Source: Thalassovita litoralis (GTDB lineage: Bacteria; Pseudomonadota; Alphaproteobacteria; Rhodobacterales; Rhodobacteraceae). From it: a DNA stretch of 64,000 nt. The position numbers and the translations under genes are program-made. The notes beneath the pieces were generated by a model. It saw only the letters and a program-made list of their open reading frames with translations, made no database searches and had not been told where the DNA came from. This document shows, in pieces, positions 36,288 through 45,863 of the stretch (the stretch's first letter is position 1; the number at the start of each line of letters is the position of its first letter). The stretch spans positions 1 through 64,000 of the forward strand of contig NZ_FXTO01000004.1 in assembly GCF_900182725.1 (NCBI RefSeq), in the 5' to 3' direction.

Positions 36288-36800
36288 TTACACGGACCGC
36301 AACTGATCCGCACCGACGGCCACGCGGGTCTGACCGCCCATGATCTCCATCAGCACCCAAACGCGCCGGTCTGGAGCGATCTTTTCCACCTCTGCCACAA
36401 AATTGGCAAAGGGTCCCTTGGTCAGCGTCACCTGGTCACCCGGCTTGAGGAGCTTCGGCGGCAGCAGCTTGCCCTTCGCATCGCAGCGAAGCATCAGCTG
36501 CGAGACAAGATCCAGCGGCACGGCCGTCGGCTCTTTCCCGAAGCTCACCAGCCGGGTGATGCCGTAGGTTGAGTTGACCGTCCGCCAGAACCCGCGGGCC
36601 GCATCGAAGGCCACAAAGATGTAGCCCGGGAACAGTGGCCGCATGGCGGTGACGAACTTGCCATTGCGCTGGCGTGTCTCCTCTTCCATCGGCAGGAAGG
36701 TTTGGAAGCCTTGGCGCTTGAGGTTCTTGTCCGCGATGTTGGCGCAGTTCGGCTTCAGCTGCGCCAGAAACCAGCTTGTGCCGCGATCATGGAATGTCAT
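36288..36800 (-). CDS. NusG/RfaH-like transcription antiterminator
   Basis: 170 residues. NGN domain (about 9-110: WFLAQLKPNCANIADKNLKRQGF, RPLFPGYIFVAFD) and a C-terminal KOW domain (about 118-165: LKPGDQVTLTKGPFANF). It is a specialised NusG paralogue of the RfaH type, located before galE-galU. RfaH proteins help RNA polymerase through long polysaccharide operons after recruitment at ops sites. An ops-like 8-mer lies in its own leader. Confidence 0.9.
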   Translation of the reverse strand: MTFHDRGTSWFLAQLKPNCANIADKNLKRQGFQTFLPMEEETRQRNGKFVTAMRPLFPGYIFVAFDAARGFWRTVNSTYGITRLVSFGKEPTAVPLDLVSQLMLRCDAKGKLLPPKLLKPGDQVTLTKGPFANFVAEVEKIAPDRRVWVLMEIMGGQTRVAVGADQLRSV

Positions 36801-36820
36801 CTCGAACCCTCATTAAAACT

Positions 36821-36828
36821 CTACCGCC
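36821..36828 (-). promoter_or_regulatory. ops-like element upstream of the RfaH-like gene
   Basis: On the minus strand this reads GGCGGTAG followed by AGTTTT, 20 bp upstream of the antiterminator start. The E. coli ops element begins GGCGGTAG. The same 8-mer also occurs by chance inside genes near 6756 and 27200, so location is the main support. Confidence 0.4.
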
Positions 36829-37016
36829 CACATATCGCTCGAACTTGAACAGATGCAAGTATGGTTTTCCGGGTGTGATGTGACATTTTGATGAAGATAA
36901 TGGCGCCTTCACCGCGCAGGACGTTGATATAATGGAATAATCCAGCACTATCAGCTTGATACGCTTTGAAGCCCGAGCAAACGTCCGACCGACTTGACGA
37001 CGGATCGGAGGCTGAG

Positions 37017-38567
37017 TTGGACGGAAGCGGCGAGATTACCGAGTTTCGGGCGGCGCAATATGTGCGCATGTCGACGGAGCACCAGCAGTATTCAACGCAC
37101 AACCAGTCCGACAAGATCCGCGAATATGCCGAAAAGCGCGGCATCGAGATCATCAAGACCTACGCCGATGACGGCAAGAGCGGTCTTTCCATCGGCGGGC
37201 GCGCTGCCCTGCAGCAGCTGATTGCGGATGTAGAATCCGGCGCGGCCGACTTCAACGTGATCCTGGTCTATGACGTCAGCCGCTGGGGCCGGTTTCAGGA
37301 CGCCGATGAAAGCGCCTATTACGAATACATCTGCAAGCGCGCCGGGATAAACGTCGCCTATTGCGCCGAGCAGTTCGAGAATGACGGCTCGCCCGTTTCG
37401 ACGATCGTCAAAGGCGTCAAACGCGCCATGGCGGGAGAATACAGCCGGGAGCTTTCGGTCAAGGTCTTCGCCGGCCAGTGCCGTCTGATTGAGCTGGGCT
37501 TCCGCCAGGGCGGCGCAGCCGGGTTCGGGTTGCGCCGGGTGCTTGTGAACGAGCGCGGCGAGATCAAGGGCGAGTTGAAGCGCGGCGAGCATAAATCGCT
37601 GCAGACCGACCGCGTCATCCTGATGCCCGGGCCCGACGAAGAAGTGGCCTGGGTCAACAAGATATATCGCTGGCTGATCGAGGAGGACCTGTCCTTCCGC
37701 GAGATCGCCGACCGCCTGAATGAGGAAGGTGTGACCACCGATCTGGATCGGCCTTGGAATTCCGGCACGGTGCGCACGGTTTTGACCAATGAAAAATACA
37801 TCGGCAACAACGTCTACAACCGGTCCTCCTTCAAGCTGAAGAAGCTGCATGTGGAAAACCCGCCCGACATGTGGGTGCGCAAGGAAGGCGCGTTCGAGGG
37901 GATTGTGCCTCTCGAGTTCTTCCTAACCGCCCAGGAAATCATCACGGCGCGATCTGCCCGCCTGTCAGACGAAGAACTGCTGGATCACCTGAAACGGCTT
38001 TATGCGGACGCGGGTCAGCTTTCTGGGGTACTGATCGACCAGACACCGGACATGCCCTCCTCTTCAGCCTATCGAAACCGGTTTGGCTCGCTCGCCCGAG
38101 CCTATGAGATGATTGGCTATCGCTCGGATCGGGATCAGGAGCGGATCGCGCTGAACAAGCGCTTGCGCGGGATGCATCCGGAGATCATCGCCCGCACGGA
38201 GGCGGCGATCGCGGAGGTGGGCGGAACGGTGGTGCGTGATCCCAAGACCGACCTGCTGATCATCAACGATGAAATGGTCGTCAGCCTGGTTCTGGCGCGT
38301 TGCCAGCCTCAGGGCGACGGCCGCCTGCGCTGGCGGATCCGGTTTGATCCGATGCGCTATCAGGCTGACGTCACACTGGCGGTGCGGCTCGATCCCAACA
38401 ACCGCGAGGAGCTCGATTACTACCTGCTGCCTTGGCTCGATCTGCCCCGGCAGGAAATCCGCCTCTGCAATCGCACCAGCATCGCCTTCGAGGCATTCCG
38501 GTTTGAGGACCTCGGCTTTTTCTACGGCATGGCCGAACGGGTCGGCATACGTCGGAAATGGGGGTGA
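37017..38567 (+). CDS. Large serine recombinase
   Basis: About 516 residues from a TTG at 37017, chosen because GGAGG (37007-37011) lies 5 nt upstream; a TTG at 36966 would add 17 residues without a ribosome site. The catalytic region YVRMSTEHQQYSTHNQ starts the resolvase domain, followed by YDVSRWGRFQD and EYSRELSVKV. The recombinase domain (FREIADRLNEEGVTT, WNSGTVRTVLTNEKYIGN) follows. No cysteine zinc ribbon is visible, unlike many phage integrases. It is likely the mobility gene of the accessory region. Confidence 0.87.
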   Translation: MDGSGEITEFRAAQYVRMSTEHQQYSTHNQSDKIREYAEKRGIEIIKTYADDGKSGLSIGGRAALQQLIADVESGAADFNVILVYDVSRWGRFQDADESAYYEYICKRAGINVAYCAEQFENDGSPVSTIVKGVKRAMAGEYSRELSVKVFAGQCRLIELGFRQGGAAGFGLRRVLVNERGEIKGELKRGEHKSLQTDRVILMPGPDEEVAWVNKIYRWLIEEDLSFREIADRLNEEGVTTDLDRPWNSGTVRTVLTNEKYIGNNVYNRSSFKLKKLHVENPPDMWVRKEGAFEGIVPLEFFLTAQEIITARSARLSDEELLDHLKRLYADAGQLSGVLIDQTPDMPSSSAYRNRFGSLARAYEMIGYRSDRDQERIALNKRLRGMHPEIIARTEAAIAEVGGTVVRDPKTDLLIINDEMVVSLVLARCQPQGDGRLRWRIRFDPMRYQADVTLAVRLDPNNREELDYYLLPWLDLPRQEIRLCNRTSIAFEAFRFEDLGFFYGMAERVGIRRKWG

Positions 38568-38637
38568 GGATTGGGATGATGAAAATCAACAAGAGCACAA
38601 ATCATGAACAATTGCGCAAGAAAAGGAAACCACACCC

Positions 38638-39051
38638 ATGATGACAGACACACCCGAGAGCGTCACACTGGTCCCCATCGACCGGATCGAGGTCCTGAAT
38701 TCGCGGGACCGCAACATGAAGGTCTTCGAGGAGATCGTCGAAAACATCCGCTCCATCGGCCTCAAAAAGCCGATCACCGTTACCGAGCGCGAAGGCGCCG
38801 ATGGGGCGCCCGCCTATTTGCTGGTCTGCGGCGAAGGGCGATTGAACGCCTTCCGGCTGCTGGGCGAAAGCCACATCCCGGCGTTGGTGGTCAATGTCAG
38901 CGATGAAGACGCCTTCATCATGTCGCTGGCCGAAAACATCGCCCGGCGGGGCCACCGCCCGCTAGAGATCCTGGCCGACATCGAGCTTTTGCTGGCGCGG
39001 GACTACACCATCGATGACATCATCACCCGCACGGGGCTTCTCGCGACATAA
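38638..39051 (+). CDS. ParB/RepB-like protein, truncated
   Basis: 137 residues. ParB N-terminal nuclease-like domain: VPIDRIEVLNSRDRNMK, LVCGEGRLNAFRLLG, SLAENIARRGHRPLE. It stops abruptly in the helix-turn-helix region (DYTIDDIITRTGLLAT), where full-length relatives continue with a RepB-type domain. The following sequence is the tail of another recombinase, so the gene was cut by recombination. It sits 70 bp after the serine recombinase, a common pairing. Confidence 0.75.
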   Translation: MMTDTPESVTLVPIDRIEVLNSRDRNMKVFEEIVENIRSIGLKKPITVTEREGADGAPAYLLVCGEGRLNAFRLLGESHIPALVVNVSDEDAFIMSLAENIARRGHRPLEILADIELLLARDYTIDDIITRTGLLAT

Positions 39052-39260
39052 CTCTAGACGATGCGCGCATGGCGCTACAGCAATTCGATCCGTTGTGGGA
39101 TGAACTCTTCCCGGCCGAGCAGACACGCATCATCGCCCTGAGCGTTAAGCGAGTCGACATTGGCACCGATGCCATCAGCGTCCGGATGCGCATCGATGGG
39201 CTCGCGGAGTTGGCCCAAGAACTGATGCAAAGCGCTGAAGATAAGGATGCTGCTGCATGA
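39045..39260 (+). pseudogene. C-terminal remnant of a second serine recombinase
   Basis: The frame reads DITLDDARMALQQFDPLWDELFPAEQ and on to IDGLAELAQELM, a typical end of alphaproteobacterial large serine recombinases (FDPLW..LFPAEQ). No N-terminal or catalytic part exists upstream; it starts at the breakpoint within the ParB-like gene, in a different frame. An ATG at 39069 could still make a 63-residue peptide. Confidence 0.7.
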
Positions 39261-39646
39261 GCAAGAAACCCATTATCCCCGAAACTGTGACCGTCACCAT
39301 TCCATTCCGCGTGGCAAAGCGCGGTGGTCGCAAGGAGGTCCAACTTCCGGCAGGTACGAACAATCGCAGCCCTGACTACACACTGATCAAGGCGGTGGCG
39401 CGCGCCTATCGGTGGCGCCAAATCCTTGAGGATGGCGACATGGGAACGATCGCCGAATTGGCGAAGTACGAGAAGATCTCACCATCATATCTAACGCGTG
39501 TGATGCGGCTCACTTTGCTGGCACCGGACATCATCGAAGCGATCCTGGACGGAAACCCGCCGTCAATAGGCATGACGGAACTGCTTGATCCGATGACGCA
39601 CGTTTGGGCCGAGCAACGGTCGGCGCTTGGCTACAAAGGCAGATAG
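39257..39646 (+). CDS. Small DNA-binding-type protein of recombinase loci
   Basis: 129 residues; the start overlaps the recombinase remnant stop (ATGA). Contains KRGGRKEVQLPAG and a helix-turn-helix-like region TIAELAKYEKISPSYLTRVMRLTLLAPDII. Proteins of this kind follow serine recombinases in alphaproteobacterial islands and may be accessory DNA-binding factors. Coupling to the remnant shows it was once part of the intact second recombinase operon. Confidence 0.7.
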   Translation: MSKKPIIPETVTVTIPFRVAKRGGRKEVQLPAGTNNRSPDYTLIKAVARAYRWRQILEDGDMGTIAELAKYEKISPSYLTRVMRLTLLAPDIIEAILDGNPPSIGMTELLDPMTHVWAEQRSALGYKGR

Positions 39647-39666
39647 CAATCGGCAAACCCTCACCA

Positions 39667-39711
39667 AAAAGCCGTTTCAAGTCGATGATTTGGAACGGCT
39701 TTTGTATTTTC
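39667..39711 (+). terminator. Intrinsic terminator after the island operon
   Basis: AAAAGCCGTT (39667-39676) pairs with AACGGCTTTT (39694-39703) and is followed by GTATTTT. Confidence 0.75.
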
Positions 39712-40018
39712 ACGAAAGCAAAATAGGCGCTGCGTGATCAAAGATTTGGACGCGAGTCGCTGGGGCCATTCGCATGACTCTGCTCGGAGCCCGCGAAAGT
39801 GGGACATTTTTTTGATTCAGTTCCAGCAAGTTACTGAAACCGTATTGAAAAATGTGTGGTGAACAGGTCCGGAGAAAATAGGGGGGAGAGAGCGCTTATG
39901 TGGGGTCGCCAAGGGGATTTCGGTGTATTATCCACCACCACCCAAGCGCCATAACCCTTTAATATAAGGGAAAATTTTGGAGTCTGGACCGCCTGGAGAA
40001 AGGGTCCCATAAGCAGGG
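39712..40018. other. Gene-free junction between island and tRNA-Ser
   Basis: About 300 bp without a supported gene. It contains GTGGGACATTTTTTT (about 39800), which resembles an insertion-sequence end, but no transposase or matching second end was found. The AT content is higher than in the flanking core genes. The last base adjoins the CCA end of tRNA-Ser. Confidence 0.5.
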
Positions 40019-40108
40019 TGGCGGAGAGACAGGGATTCGAACCCTGGGTACCCTTGCAGGTACAACGGTTTTCGAGACCGCCCCGTTCGACCACTCCGGC
40101 ACCTCTCC
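40019..40108 (-). tRNA. tRNA-Ser (anticodon CGA)
   Basis: 90 nt with an encoded CCA. The acceptor stem GGAGAGG pairs with TCTCTCC (one G-T pair). The anticodon stem GCGGT/ACCGT encloses CTCGAAA, giving CGA for UCG codons. A long variable arm (TACCTGCAAGGGTA region) is typical of serine tRNAs, and GGGTTCGAATCCC is the T arm. Its 3' end faces the accessory region at 32.7-39.7 kb, the usual side for island insertion. Confidence 0.95.
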
Positions 40109-40233
40109 GCGGGGGTCTGTGGAAGGTGCGTTTAATGGCTCTTTCTGGTGGTGGCAAGGCGATTTGCATTGTTTCCGCAAAGTTTTTTTCTAACTCTGTT
40201 TTATGAGGCGAAAAAAGCGAAGGAAAACAGCGG

Positions 40234-41079
40234 GTGGCGGCTATGATACAAAGGGTTTTTGCGGGGTTCGTCCTGTGTTTGGTGCTGTTGGCGGGCAATG
40301 GGGCCGTTGCGGCGGATCGGGCGGCGGTTCTGACCTTTCTAAAGGTGACTGGCTTTGATGCGGCTTTGGATTCGATTGGTATCGGGGCGGAAAACGCCCC
40401 GGCGATTCTGGGGCAGGAACCGGGTGAGTTCGGTATCGTCTGGCAAAAGATGGTGGCCGAGGTGATGGACCCGCAGGATATTCAGGACACCGCCGTGTCG
40501 ATGTTGGAACAAACGCTGGACCCTGGGTTACTGGATCATGCAATGGCGTTTTACGGGTCCGATCTGGGGCAACGGCTGGTGGCGGCAGAAAACGCCGCCC
40601 ATCTGGAGAAAGGTGAGGATGGCAAGGACGAGGCGGGCGCGGCCTTGGTTGCGGCCTTGATGCGGGCCGGAGAGGCGGGGCGGGCGCGGCTGGAGTATTT
40701 TCAGCGCATGAACGATGCGATCGATTCCAGCGATATGGCCCTGAAGGCCATGCAGGAAATCCAGATACGGTTTTTGATGGCGGCGGCTGCGCATGGGGTG
40801 ATCGAATTGCGCATGGACGAGGCTGATATGCGCGAATTGTTTCACCGGCAAGAACCGCAGATGCGGGCCACGATGAAGGCGTCGGCGCTGGTAAATGCGG
40901 CCTATACCTATCAGGCGTTTTCAGATGATGAGGTGCGGCGCTATACCGACGCGCTGGAAACCGCCGACATGCAGCGCGTCTATGAGTTGATGAATTCCGT
41001 GCATTACGAGATTATGGCATCGCGGTTTGAAATGCTTGCGGCGCGGATGGCGGGGCTTCGGCCCTCGCAGGAACTGTGA
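40234..41079 (+). CDS. Secreted DUF2059 protein
   Basis: 281 residues from the GTG at 40234 (AGGA 9 nt upstream); the ATG at 40243 would remove 3. Signal peptide about residues 4-27 (FAGFVLCLVLLAGNGAVAA). The helical DUF2059 domain shows LDHAMAFYGSDLGQRLVAAE (about 104-123). Periplasmic, function unknown. It is the first of two tandem paralogues. Confidence 0.8.
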   Translation: MAAMIQRVFAGFVLCLVLLAGNGAVAADRAAVLTFLKVTGFDAALDSIGIGAENAPAILGQEPGEFGIVWQKMVAEVMDPQDIQDTAVSMLEQTLDPGLLDHAMAFYGSDLGQRLVAAENAAHLEKGEDGKDEAGAALVAALMRAGEAGRARLEYFQRMNDAIDSSDMALKAMQEIQIRFLMAAAAHGVIELRMDEADMRELFHRQEPQMRATMKASALVNAAYTYQAFSDDEVRRYTDALETADMQRVYELMNSVHYEIMASRFEMLAARMAGLRPSQEL

Positions 41080-41104
41080 CGACGCGGGTCTTGGTTCGGG
41101 GTGA

Positions 41105-41926
41105 ATGGTGCGAAGGTTGCTATTGGGGATCATGGTCTGGCTGGCGTGGGGGCCGGTTGGGTATGCGGATGATGTGACCGGGGTTGCCCGGCTGATGCAG
41201 CTTTTGCGGATGGACGAAACCGTCGAAGTCATGCGGCTGGAGGGGCTGAAGTTCGGTCACGATCTGGGGCGGGACATGCTGCCGGGCGGCGGCGGGACAG
41301 TCTGGGCCACGCAGGTCGAGCGGCTGTATGATGTGGATAGAATGCAGCGTCTGGTCGAAACGACCTTTGCCGCGGCGCTGGACGGGGTGGATACCGCGCC
41401 GCTGACTATGTTTTTCGCCAGCGATTTGGGGCAGCGTATCATCGAGGGCGAGTTATCGACCCGGCGCTTGTTCCTGTCCCCGGAAGAAGAGCAGGTCGCG
41501 CGCGAGGCGTTTTCACAACTGGACCCCGACACAACCCCGATGATTGCGGCGATTGCCGCGTATATGCGGACGAACGATCTGGTGGATTATAATGTCGTCG
41601 GGGTAATGAATGCCAATTACGCCTTCTATCGCGGTTTGGCGGATGGCGGGATGATACAGATGAGCGAGGATGAAATCCTGTCCGAGGCCTGGGCGTCCGA
41701 GGCTGAAACCCGCACCGATACCCGCGAATGGCTGTTTGCGTATCTGCTGCAATCCTATTCCGGTCTGACGCCCGAAGACATGACGCGGTACACCGAATTG
41801 TCCGCCACACCCGAAGGGCAGGCGTTGAACCGGGCCTTGTTCGCCGGGTTCGATCAGATGTATGGCGAATTGTCATTCGGCTTGGGGCTGGCCATATCCG
41901 CACAAGGGCAGGGCGAAGAACTGTGA
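41105..41926 (+). CDS. Secreted DUF2059-like protein, second copy
   Basis: 273 residues with a short signal peptide (RRLLLGIMVWLAWGPVGYA). It shares with its neighbour the layout and the motif FFASDLGQRIIEGE against FYGSDLGQRLVAAE, so it is a diverged duplicate. It lies 25 bp downstream, probably in the same operon. Confidence 0.75.
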   Translation: MVRRLLLGIMVWLAWGPVGYADDVTGVARLMQLLRMDETVEVMRLEGLKFGHDLGRDMLPGGGGTVWATQVERLYDVDRMQRLVETTFAAALDGVDTAPLTMFFASDLGQRIIEGELSTRRLFLSPEEEQVAREAFSQLDPDTTPMIAAIAAYMRTNDLVDYNVVGVMNANYAFYRGLADGGMIQMSEDEILSEAWASEAETRTDTREWLFAYLLQSYSGLTPEDMTRYTELSATPEGQALNRALFAGFDQMYGELSFGLGLAISAQGQGEEL

Positions 41927-41998
41927 TTGGTGGAAATCGCGTTGTTTTTCAGGCGCAGGCTTGACTTGTGGGGCAATCCTGTGGATAAGCGCACATCT

Positions 41999-42050
41999 CG
42001 GGCAGGGGATTCCTTGCCCGTATTTATTGTCAATGACGCCCTAAAGGGCG
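41999..42050 (+). promoter_or_regulatory. Hairpins in the rplU leader
   Basis: CGGGCA (41999-42004) pairs with TGCCCG (42015-42020), and CGCCCT (42037-42042) with AGGGCG (42045-42050), upstream of rplU. They may be part of a ribosomal-protein autoregulatory leader or simply end the DUF2059 transcript; TATTTATTGT follows the first. Confidence 0.4.
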
Positions 42051-42125
42051 CGCTGTTCGAGGTGGCTTTGGCCGGAAATTCCCCAAAAGGGAAACCACAG
42101 AACGCGGGAAATGAAGGAAAAGCAA

Positions 42126-42503
42126 ATGTTTGCGGTCCTCAAAACCGGCGGCAAGCAGTACAAGGTTCAGGCGGGCGATGTGCTGCGCGTTGAAAAATTG
42201 GCTGCCGACGCAGGTGAAAAAATCCAGTTCAACGAGATTCTGATGCTGGGCGGCGATAACCTCGTCGTTGGCGCGCCTCTGGTTGATGACGCTGCCGTGC
42301 AGGCCGAAGTCGTGGATCAGATCAAGGGTGAGAAAGTCATCCATTTTGTGAAGCGTCGCCGGAAGCACAGCTCGAAGCGTACCAAGGGTCATCGTCAGCA
42401 ACTGACGCTGATCAAAGTCACCGATATCCTGGCCTCGGGCGCAGGTGCATCGGGTGTCAAAGCTGCTGTTGGTGCGGGTTCCGCGCCCGTAGCCGCAGAA
42501 TAA
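42126..42503 (+). CDS. rplU: 50S ribosomal protein L21
   Basis: 125 residues from the ATG at 42126 (AAGGAAAA upstream), giving the standard MFAVLKTGGKQYKVQAGD start. The body matches L21 (KRRRKHSSKRTKGHRQQLTLIKVTDI). A C-terminal alanine/glycine extension of about 20 residues is common in alphaproteobacteria. Binds 23S rRNA. Confidence 0.97.
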   Translation: MFAVLKTGGKQYKVQAGDVLRVEKLAADAGEKIQFNEILMLGGDNLVVGAPLVDDAAVQAEVVDQIKGEKVIHFVKRRRKHSSKRTKGHRQQLTLIKVTDILASGAGASGVKAAVGAGSAPVAAE

Positions 42504-42516
42504 GGAGTAACGAAAG

Positions 42517-42786
42517 ATGGCACATAAGAAAGCTGGCGGTTCATCCCGGAACGGTCGCGACTCTGACGGTCGCCGCCTTGGCGTGAAACTGTATGGCGGT
42601 CAGGCCGCTATCCCCGGTAACATCATCGCTCGTCAGCGCGGCACCAAATGGTGGCCGGGCGAGGGCGTTGGCATGGGTCGTGACCACACGATCTTTGCAA
42701 CGACCGAGGGTAAAGTGACCTTCCACAAGGGCCTGAAAGGCCGCACCTTTATTTCGGTCCTGCCAGTGGCGGAGGCCGCTGAGTAA
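42517..42786 (+). CDS. rpmA: 50S ribosomal protein L27
   Basis: 89 residues: [20 protein letters not shown] and [20 protein letters not shown]. Its N-terminal tail reaches the peptidyl-transferase centre. It is 13 bp after rplU and ends at a strong terminator. Confidence 0.97.
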   Translation: MAHKKAGGSSRNGRDSDGRRLGVKLYGGQAAIPGNIIARQRGTKWWPGEGVGMGRDHTIFATTEGKVTFHKGLKGRTFISVLPVAEAAE

Positions 42787-42810
42787 GCCGAACCTAAGGG
42801 CTAAATGCAT

Positions 42811-42842
42811 AAGGGGATCGGCAAAACGCCGATCCCCTTTTT
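42811..42842 (+). terminator. Intrinsic terminator of rplU-rpmA
   Basis: A perfect 12-bp stem AAGGGGATCGGC (42811-42822) with GCCGATCCCCTT (42828-42839), a 5-nt loop and a T run. Confidence 0.92.
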
Positions 42843-42860
42843 CGTTCAAGGAGGCAACCC

Positions 42861-43109
42861 ATGCACGTTGCCGGACTGTTTGACAATCTGACCTGCCCCC
42901 GGCGCGCCGCATTCGGCGCGGGCTGGTATGGGATTGCGCCCTTGGACCTTTTGGATATGGCGATGGGGCGGGGGCTTGTTTCCCGCGCAAAAATAGCCAT
43001 CTGTTTGACATTCTTTGGTTTTACCCTTGGTGCGGGCACTGTTGGAGGAGCAACGGCACGGACCGACGGGACATTTTCCTCAGTGCTTTTAAGAGGAGTA
43101 AGAGCATGA
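42861..43109 (+). CDS. Small hypothetical membrane protein
   Basis: 82 residues. AAGGAGG stands 6 nt before the ATG, and the stop overlaps the acetyltransferase start as ATGA, both signs of real translation. One possible membrane segment (AKIAICLTFFGFTLGAG, about 43-60). No family recognised. Confidence 0.5.
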   Translation: MHVAGLFDNLTCPRRAAFGAGWYGIAPLDLLDMAMGRGLVSRAKIAICLTFFGFTLGAGTVGGATARTDGTFSSVLLRGVRA

Positions 43110-43645
43110 TGCTGGACAAGATCACCAATCAGGCCGTGATTGAAACGGAACGGTTCGACCTGCGCCCGTTGCGCAAATCGGATCAGGGATTGATTTCGAT
43201 GTATGGCGGCGATGCACGCGTGGCGAAAAACACGCGTTCCATCCCGCATCCCCTGCCACCGGGCGCGACCGAGGCGTTTATCACCCGTGCGCAGGCCGAT
43301 GACCGGACCGCCGATGTCTGGGCGATAGACGGCACGAAATCCGGCGACCCCGAGGTGATGGGCCTGATTGAACTGGAACGTATGGACCGCGACCAGTCGG
43401 AAATCGGCTATTGGGTGGCACCGGCCTTTTGGAATACGGGGCTTGCCTCTCGGGCGGTGGCGGCGCTGATCGACGCCAATCCGCAATCGTGCAAAACCAT
43501 CTTTGCCGAGGTGTTTCAGGAAAACGCCGCCTCGGCGCGGGTGCTGACGAATTGCGGCTTTGAATATCTGGGCGACGCTGAAACCTTTTCGGTTGCCCGC
43601 AATGGCAAGGTGCCGACCTGGACCTACAGCCGAAAACTGGATTGA
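43106..43645 (+). CDS. GNAT acetyltransferase (RimJ/RimL type)
   Basis: 179 residues. ETERFDLRPLRKSDQ start, EIGYWVAPAFWNTGLASRAV (acetyl-CoA loop region), and NAASARVLTNCGFEYLGD, typical of N-acetyltransferases of the RimJ/RimL group. Placed between rpmA and obgE, a usual Rhodobacterales position. Substrate unknown. Confidence 0.9.
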   Translation: MMLDKITNQAVIETERFDLRPLRKSDQGLISMYGGDARVAKNTRSIPHPLPPGATEAFITRAQADDRTADVWAIDGTKSGDPEVMGLIELERMDRDQSEIGYWVAPAFWNTGLASRAVAALIDANPQSCKTIFAEVFQENAASARVLTNCGFEYLGDAETFSVARNGKVPTWTYSRKLD

Positions 43646-43684
43646 GCAAAGACCGGATTGCGGAATGCCGGGCCTTTGCGATAG

Positions 43685-45828
<2,144 letters not shown>

Positions 45829-45863
45829 CGCCGTTTACTGACAGGGAAACCGGAGGTCAGATT

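Noticed and set aside
39780-39830. Insertion-sequence end near GTGGGACATTTTTTT
   Set aside because: No transposase and no matching inverted end or target duplication was found within the gap.
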